The position numbers and the translations under genes are program-made. 64,000 bases of DNA, taken from assembly GCA_015179125.1 (NCBI GenBank), contig WHVA01000029.1, forward strand, positions 372,001 through 436,000, written 5' to 3'. Numbering within the stretch: the stretch's first letter is position 1; every line of letters starts with the position of its first letter. This document shows, piece after piece, positions 56,848-64,000 of this stretch. The notes under the pieces are model-generated. The model did no database searches. It was given only the letters and a program-made list of their open reading frames with translations, and was not told where the DNA came from. This DNA comes from Gautieria morchelliformis. Lineage: Eukaryota > Basidiomycota > Agaricomycetes > Gomphales > Gomphaceae.

Positions 56848-58742
56848 TTAGATACACAGTATGTCGATTTCTCCCTTAGAATAATCGTCCTGTGACACCT
56901 GGTTGAATAACCATTGCGATGGTAAAGATACGACACGTACACCCGGATATCCCTTAAATCCAACCACGCAATTCTGGTTAATTATCACAGCAGCATACGG
57001 GAACATCTCCCTGCTCACAACTTCCCGATACGGCAGGGAGGTACTTATCCTCTGTACGAATACGGACTCGTGTGGCTCAATTATGGTCGGTTGAGATTCC
57101 TGAACAATAATGCTGTGGAATGGTTGCACTTCTTCTTCTGATGCTGATGATGGCGACGTTGATGTCCCAGTGGCCAAATTCTTGGCTGATTTTCATGAAG
57201 AACCTCATTAATACATTGTTCGGACAGTAGTCATCTGTAACCCACCACGCCGAAGAGCCAATTGATTAAAGTCCAGCATTCGGAGACGGCATATTGAAGT
57301 TCCGCCAATGAGCGCGAATGAATCAGGCCGTACACACCGAGTCCCATGAACATCATAAACCCATGCGTCCTCACTAAACAATACACGCATCATTCTGGTC
57401 TTTCGTGGGCCCCATTTTTCCCACGGGACAAGCATGTCGTTCAGCATCGAGGTTGGCTCCAGGTCTTCGAGGAGAGAGGAGTGATGTACGAAGAGCACAC
57501 AACGTTGAGCGGGCTCCTCCCGGAAACGATAATCCATGGTCACAGCCAATAGATGGGAAGATGGCACAGAGCGAAAAGAACTGCCAGGTGTGGTAGAGAG
57601 TACCAAGGAGGTTTCTGGGGAAGGATCGGATTGGGTCAGGAGATATAACAAGTGAGTGTCTTGAGTCATGTGTGGCAATTGATATCTTCGGACGAGTAGC
57701 GGTTGTAAGGATCCTTTGGGATTAACGGCGAGAAAGTCGTACACGTCAAGTTCAGGTTGCTGCTCCAGGGTGCACCTCCCTGTGACAAAATGTCTCGGAG
57801 AGAGAAATGAAAAACTTGTAATGTTGTCTATGCCCGGAGAAGAAGCTTCTAGGTACTATAACGCAGTGAGCACTGTCAGCCGAAAACGAAAGGCTCCAGA
57901 AGCGCACCGTGAGAGGTCTGCCAGTCTTCCAATTCCATATAAAAAGCTCGGCATCCAAAGGGCCTATGCGAAGAAGGAAGGCGAGGAAGTCGCCCATAAT
58001 CCGGATGATGAAATTACAAGTTGGCCGCGTATGGCGTGGGATACAAAACAGAATGGGATCAGAGGCATTAGGATGGTTTCCACCACTACTCATGGCACGC
58101 AATGCGGAGCCGTTCAGCAGGCCTACATACGGAATAAGGCAACAAACACAGCTAAGAGATTAATGATACGCACACTCTGACAGTCACGCTTTTGGCGATC
58201 AGGGCTACGAGGTCCTGTGCAGGGTCCATTGCGAAATCCTGTATTTTTACTCCCATATTCACATGTTCCCAGGTGTGCACAGGAGACCCATCTGCAGCTG
58301 AGGGCAGCCGCATGAACGCCAGTCCATGCGTCGTCGGCGTCGTAGATATGTGAATGCCGCTTGCTAGGACATCACCATAGAGCTCCCATGGGTGCCATTG
58401 AGGCCAGTCTAGGGTGTGTTTCTGGCGGAAGTGAAGGTTGGCCCAGCCTTGTTCGATAGTTTTGAGTTGAGCAAGTCGTTCAGGAATTGAACGTCGAGAA
58501 TCCGTATGTGTATCTTCAACGCCTGCAGCAGCAAGCTCCACGCGATACTGCAAGATCAACGAGTCTCGGATCGTTTCATGAAAAACGCGACACGTCTGCA
58601 AACGTCAAGTAAGAAGACTCCGGTACTACCTTGGAAGTAGGACTATCATTACCAGCAAGCAATGGAATATGTCATATATGTCCAGCTCATTGAAAATGTG
58701 TATAAGAATTTCGTTGGGAAAAGTATCAACCTTGGGACTCAT
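56848..58742 (-). CDS. F-box protein
   Basis: Probable substrate adaptor of an SCF ubiquitin ligase. Exon 1 (58742-58653) starts MSPKVDTFPNEILIHIFNEL; a 57-bp intron with GTAATG donor and TTTGCAG acceptor follows. Exon 2 begins at 58595 with TCRVFHETIRDSL, so the F-box (FPNEILIHIF...CLLTCRVFHETI) spans the first intron. Later coding parts lie near 58130-57870 (FIIRIMGDFLAFLL, ELFIWNWKTGRPLT), 57744-57208 and 57177-56848 (SLPYREVVSREMFP, end EIDILCI). The layout is an F-box followed by a propeller-like region with an IWNWKTG strand, common in a large Agaricomycete family. Four or five introns; I did not fix all of them. No sure break seen. Confidence 0.8.
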
Positions 58743-59232
58743 CGTTCTCAGGCGGATTGCTGGCAAACGCGTGATAACTAACCCTCACGTGACTTCACGT
58801 CGTTTGTTGTACGGTTGAACTTACATAAGGAACGCGTGACAGTTCAAACCTAAGAGTCTAAGACGGGGAGTTGAGGCGTGAACAACCAGCTTGGTCAGCA
58901 GCTGATCAATCCAGACTATCGCAGCGGCCGGCAGTTTGGTCCAAATACCAAACGTCGCTTACTGTCGTTTCTTTTTGGAGCAACTGTTCGACCTCCATCA
59001 TCGGAGGGCATGGCTTCACGTGGTGAATTGAGCAGGTAGGTATGTACATATGTGCTCAATGCCCCATTTGGAGCCTTTGTAGATCCGCTCATATGACGTG
59101 TATGTAGAAGTTTGCGGGGTGGTCGCAGTAGGAAAGAACGGCTTAGGTCTTAGTAGGCGCCGAGCGCGCCCCACAAAATATAGCGAAGATTACAAACTCC
59201 AACAGTGTATATGTCGCCTACTGAGGATTTTT
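58743..59232. other. F-box gene upstream region
   Basis: No gene recognised. Promoter side of the F-box gene; it ends in the T-run that is the target of the Copia element. Confidence 0.4.
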
Positions 59233-59453
59233 TGTGGAATGAAGGAGATATAATAATCTGATATTCTACGATCTGTACAAGATCATCTGTCCTTATATAC
59301 TAATTATGATGTTCCTATATTACCAATCTCTTCGAGCTGCTGTGCCGATGCGATGCCGGTGCACCAGCAACCCGGGGTCGAGAGCGATCTCGAACCTCCG
59401 GCTAAATGCGTGCCGGCTCTGCCTCGGCGGTGTCATCGTCCCGATTACTAACA
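59233..59453 (-). repeat. 3' LTR of the young Copia element
   Basis: 221 bp, pairs with 63500-63720. Confidence 0.95.
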
Positions 59454-62400
59454 CTCCCCCTCAGCGAGAAGTCCCTTCGGCAAAATCCTAATTTCCCTAA
59501 TAGATACCTGTGTTGATGTAAATCCAATCCCTTTGTAAATATGTCTGCTATGTTCTCCTTCATTGGTACGTACGTAAGTGATGCCTCGTGAGAGGCCACT
59601 TTCTCACGGATGAAATGATATGCGACATTGATGTGTTTGGTACGCGCATGATACGTTGTGTCATGCGATAGTGTAATGGCACCTAGATTGTCTGATCGAA
59701 GTGACGTGGGCTGGGTTTGATCGATTCCAAGTTCCTCAATGAAACGCCTCAGCCAGATTAATTGCTTGGCACCCTCGGTAAGTGCCATGTATTCGGCCTC
59801 CGTGGTAGATAGCGCGATCGTTCGCTGCTTCTTCGAGCTCCATGCGATAGCTCCCCCTCCTAGTATAGCTACATAGCCACTAATAGATAGTGCGTTGTTT
59901 CTATTAGCATAATCTGAGTCAACGAATATTTCGAGGTCGAGACCAGCGTCTCGTCGGAAGGTTATGCCGTCGTCACGTGACCCCTTGAGGTACCTGAGCG
60001 CGTGCTTGATCGCCGTCCAGTGCTCGGTTCCATAAGTAGTAGTGAATTGGCTCAGATGTTGTACGGTAAAGGCCAAATCAGGTCGCGTGCTGAGTGCTGC
60101 ATACATTAATGATCCGATCGCTTTGGCATAGGGTACTTCGGCAGTTGGACCTGTTGAGTCCATGGGTGTCGTGAGTTTGATCATTTTATGCAGAGGTGTA
60201 GATACGGAATGTGCTGTTGTCATGTTGAATCGATCGAGTATGATGTCGATGTAATGTCCTTGTGACATGATCAGTGTTCCCTCATCCCTATTCCTCTCAA
60301 CTCTAATTCCCAATATTTTCTTCATTTCTCCTAAATCTGTTAAAGGGAATTTCCCATGAAGCTCTCCCTTGAGCTTAATCATCCCTCCTTTGGAGTCAGC
60401 AAATAGTCCAAAGTCGTCCACATATACTGATATGACTTTGATTGAGTCCTTATCTTGTCTGATGTAGACGCATTCATCGGCTGTACTTTGATGGAAGCTG
60501 AGATCGAGTAGTAATTTGCGTAAGCGCTGATGCCAAGCTCGCCCCGATTGTTTGAGTCTGTAGAGCGCTCTGTATATTCTTAGAACGCGTCCAGATCCAT
60601 CATCAAAACCGTCGGGCTGGCGCATGTAGATCTCCTCATCTATGGTTGAATTGAGGTAGGCGCCTTTGACATCCATCATTTCGATTTCCCAATCGAGTGT
60701 GTTTGTGATCGCTAATAGAACACATAGTGAATCGAATTTGACCACGGGTGAGGTTATCTCGTAGTAATCCATCCCTGGCCTCTGTGTGAATCCTTGAGCC
60801 ACAACCCTTGCTTTAGCCTTATCGAATTGTCCGTCCGGTTGTGTTTTGACAGCGTATACCCATCGGCAACCGATAGCTACTCGTCCGGGTGGTAGTTCTG
60901 TTAACTCCCATGTTCCTAACGTCTTGTGTTGGTCCATCTCAATTTCCATCGCTTTCTCCCAGATCGGCGCATCATCACGTGATACCACCGCTCTGTAATT
61001 CTCAGGTTCAGTGACGATTTCTCTCATTATGTAAACCTGCTCGGTGCGTCCTGAATTATTCAGTTTCCGGTAATCCGGTCTTTGAGTGATACGCGCGCTC
61101 CGTCGGATCTCTGGAGCTGGCGCTTGTTCAGGTGGATCAGGAACGGGCGTTGTCTGGGGTGATGACGTCTGTGGGGTAGATGTGATCGGGTCCGGCACAT
61201 GCTCGTGCGGTGAGTGCTCCCCTCGAGCGGTGCCGTGTCGTCATCGTCGTTATCTGGGATAGGGTAGAGTTTGTTGTCGTTTTCGTCGAATGTAATATTT
61301 CTTGAAATTTGAACATGTTTTGAGGCTTTATTGTAATACCTCCAGGCTTTTGCATGTTCTGCTACTCCGACGAATATATGCTCTTCTGCCTTTGGATCAA
61401 GTTTGGCTCGTCGTTGATCCGGCACCATAACCCAACAATTTGTCCCGAATTCCTCTAGACGTGCTATGTTCGGCTTCTTGCCGAATAGTGCTTGGAACGG
61501 CGTTGCGTCATCTCCAAGCGCTCGCGTGGGTGATCGATTTTTGATATAGCACGCGTAAGCCACGGCCTCGGGCCAGAGTATTTTTGGCAGGTTCTTGGCA
61601 AATATCATTGCCCGTGCGTGCTCGAGTAAGGTCCGGTTGAGTCGTTCGGCGATTCCATTTTGGGCTGGGGAGTATGGAGCTGTGGTCTCCATGATAATGC
61701 CAAATTTTGCACAAAATTCCTTGAAATTTTTATTGACATATTCCCCTCCATTATCCGAGCGAAACCTCTTCAGTTTCTGATCTGTTTGGGTCTCGAGGAA
61801 TGCCTTGTACGTCTCGAAGTGTCTGAGCACTTCATCTTTGGTGCTCCCAAAATAGATTACGGTGTACCTCGATTTGATGTCCGTGAAAGAATAAAAGTAT
61901 TTCTCATGCGATGGTCCCTCGGTCTGGGCAGGTCCCCATACATCGGATACTGTCAGGTCACCGACCTGTTCTACAGTGTCCTCGGCTCTTTTGGGGAACG
62001 GCTCCACATGCCGCTTGCCTTGTATGCATGCCTTGCACTGGCTCGGCTCGTTTGACTCGTCGATCTCAAGTCCAGTAACTAGGTTGTTAGATTTCAACAA
62101 TTTTATGGAGTTTATGTTGACGTGCCCTAGTATCCTGTGCCATTTGTCCCATGACCGTCCTTTTGCCGCTGCGGCAAAGTCCCGTGCCTCGACTGATCGA
62201 GTGACCCGTGCCTTCATACAGAACAGCCGCCCGCGCTTCTGTCCCTGTGCGAAGGTAACTCCGGCACGTGATTTGAATTCAACGCCGGTGCCTGAAAATG
62301 TGGCCGTGTTGCCCTTATCAGTTAGACGCCCTACGCTGATAAGGTTGTTCGGCGCATCCGGTGCATGCTTGACGTCACGTAGTTCGATCGTGTTCGTCTT

Positions 62401-63499
62401 GGCGCCGATCTTGAATTCCATGTATATAGTGCCTCGGCCTTGTGTATGTAGTACTGCACCGGGTGAAATTCCTTCGATTTCAGATGGTTCCTCGGCATAG
62501 CTAGCGAAATTGTTTCGGCTTCGAGCTATATGTGTTGTTGCCGCTGAATCGGCTAGCCAGTCGGATGCAGATATAGCACTGTATGCTACCTCCTTAGATA
62601 CAAATGCGAAATCCTTTTCTTCTGCTTGTTTGACTGTTTCTTTGTTCCCTGATTTGAACCATTTCGGTGCTTGGCCCTCCTTGCCGCCACCTTTCGCCCA
62701 ACAGTCCTTCACGTAATGACCCTTCTTGCCGCAATTTCGGCACTTTCCCTTTGTTGCTCCTGAGTCATCTTTCTTGGTCCTGTGATGTTGTTGCGCCTTA
62801 AGCGCCGTCTGCCGTGCCGATCCAGCTTTCCGTGCTCGATCCTCATCGAGGACCCGAGCTATTAATATATCAGCTGTTGTCCCGGCTCCACTGGCGTTTA
62901 CTGCCGTAATAAACGCCGACCAAGAATCTGGTAATGACGTCAGCAACGTGTTCGAGGACTCGGTGTCACTGATGTAATGTCCCCGCGCATTCAGTTCCTG
63001 TTGAATGCCGCGGAGCTTGCGTACGTGCTCCTCCATGTTCGCGCCGTCCTCGGCAAGCGTCCGGAAGAAATCTCTTTGGAGATTTACAATTCCCACTGCT
63101 CCCTTAGATTCGAATATCGCTTGTAAACTAGTCCATACAGCAAATGCAGACATCGTCTGATTGATGTAAACTAGTTGTTCATCGGTGACTCTAAGGCAAA
63201 TCTCTTTTCTAGCTTTCTTGTCCTTCCTTCTCCAATCGTCGATTTCCTGCTGCTCGGTCGCAGTGACGTTGTTGGCAGGCGGTCTCGGTTCCGTCTCCCT
63301 GCCGATAGCCACGTCCCACAGATCTAAGTCATCGAGTATCCACTCGAGCCGCCGGCGCCACGCCGCGTAATTATCCCCGTTCAAGGGGTCAATCTTGTAT
63401 GTGTTGTTGCTACTCGACATTGTCGATCGGTATTGAGTTATTGGAGTATAGAGCGTAGTTAGATTTGTAGTAGTTTAGTTATGCGCGGGGCCCATAACC

Positions 63500-63720
63500 T
63501 GTGGAACGAAGGAGATATAATAATCTGATATTCTACGATCTGTACAAGATCATCTGTCCTTATATACTAATTATGATGTTCCTATATTACCAATCTCTTC
63601 GAGCTGCTGTGCCGATGCGATGCCGGTGCACCAGCAACCCGGGGTCGAGAGCGATCTCGAACCTCCGGCTAAATGCGTGCCGGCTCTGCCTCGGCGGTGT
63701 CATCGTCCCGATTACAAACA
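63500..63720 (-). repeat. 5' LTR of the young Copia element
   Basis: 221 bp, pairs with 59233-59453. Confidence 0.95.
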
Positions 63721-63782
63721 TTTTTTTTCATAGCTCATGCTTTTCATCATCTTGCTTCACTGCGTTCTGCTCCTTTCTACTC

Positions 63783-63974
63783 ATGTTTTCGGATCCCTCT
63801 GATGAAAACATCCAGGAGCAGGTTCTGAATAATGCCGCAACTCCTTCACAGCTGTCTTTTCCCCCACCTCGTGCAGCACCTCAATTGGGTGCCATATCTA
63901 AGGCAAGTCTCCAAGCTCCTCGTTGTGTTCATCTCATGTGCTAACACTCGCTGTTTACCCCTAGACCATGAATA
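63783..63974 (+). other. Possible gene start or remnant
   Basis: An open frame from the ATG at 63783 codes MFSDPSDENIQEQVLNNAAT and ends LGAISK. GCAAGT follows (a GC-type donor) and CCCCTAG lies near 63963, so a GC-AG intron is possible. The LTR at 63975 then cuts it off. Too short to name. Confidence 0.25.
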
Positions 63975-64000
63975 TGTCATGACCCGTCTATTTTGTATAC
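63975..64000 (+). repeat. Start of a 1.03-kb-family LTR at the window edge
   Basis: TGTCATGACCCGTCTATTTT matches the first bases of the LTR family at 39958 and 27914 (reverse). The rest lies outside the window. Confidence 0.55.

Larger units (their letters stand above)
59233..63720 (-). mobile_element. Ty1/Copia LTR retrotransposon, young and nearly whole
   Basis: Fossil element on -. The 221-bp LTRs at 63500-63720 and 59233-59453 differ at about two positions. The flanking repeat is TTTTT (59228-59232, 63721-63725). A primer-site candidate GGTTATGGGCCCC follows the 5' LTR and a purine tract GAGGGGGAG precedes the 3' LTR. Parts: capsid from 63420, knuckle CRNCGKKGHYVKDCW (near 62750), protease near 62530 (ADSAATTHIA), pre-integrase HRILGHVN (near 62130), integrase about 61970-61200, reverse transcriptase about 60950-60200 (SVYVDDFGLF near 60430) and RNase H about 59960-59480. 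The coding region lies in two long overlapping frames, so about one break or a frame change. Likely the most recent large insertion here. Confidence 0.95.

Noticed and set aside
1-64000. CRISPR array, rRNA or tRNA genes, prokaryotic operons
   Set aside because: None seen; the tandem repeats present have 15-, 96- and 144-bp periods without unique spacers, and gene structure is fungal.

Overview
The window looks like a repeat-rich chromosome segment of a filamentous basidiomycete, most likely an Agaricomycete. The reasons are host genes cut by many 50-80 bp introns, an F-box gene and a glycine-rich gene of types common in mushroom-forming fungi, chromodomain Ty3 elements, and Helitron, MULE and Copia elements. 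About three quarters of the sequence is transposon-derived. I recognised no rRNA, tRNA or CRISPR array.

Layout. (1) 1-8.7 kb: a Helitron region. Two Helitron-like 3' ends lie at the left edge, then a 144-bp tandem repeat, then a broken Rep/helicase gene on + (1719-5875). Behind it, on -, lie a Ulp1-type cysteine protease gene and a degraded unknown gene that may be Helitron cargo. (2) 9.2-27.9 kb: nested LTR elements. A Ty3 chromodomain element (9248-15494, target duplication GTGAC) abuts an older minus-strand Ty3 element (15.5-21.2 kb). That element's LTR is split by a Copia element (21209-27758), which itself carries a composite solo LTR (22372-23644, duplication CATAC). (3) 27.9-33 kb: gag pieces, a solo LTR (29480-29944) and unrecognised fragments. 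(4) 33.1-35.6 kb: an apparently intact 16-exon cytochrome P450 gene. (5) 35.8-46.8 kb: an old Copia element that received a Mutator-like DNA transposon (35966-41090, 9-bp duplication) and a shortened Ty3 element (41858-45484). The MULE in turn received a 1.03-kb solo LTR inside its right terminal repeat. (6) 48.9-58.8 kb: a host gene island, all but one gene on -: an FAD-dependent oxidoreductase, a single-pass membrane protein, a glycine-rich stress-type protein (+), and an F-box protein. A small hAT-like MITE lies between two of them. (7) 59.2-63.7 kb: a young, nearly whole Copia element with almost identical LTRs. A further LTR begins at the right edge.

How the parts relate. The host genes show no obvious common pathway. 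The P450 and the FAD oxidoreductase are both of kinds used in secondary metabolism or detoxification, but they are about 13 kb apart and separated by transposons. The clearest information in the window is the order of insertions, read from target-site duplications, plus unusual gene structure in the P450 gene (a 12-nt exon beside the heme cysteine and a GC-AG intron). I did not find a convincing new defence or regulatory system. The least explained items are the Ulp1 gene next to the Helitron and the dense CGGAA/TTCCG motif in one Ty3 family.
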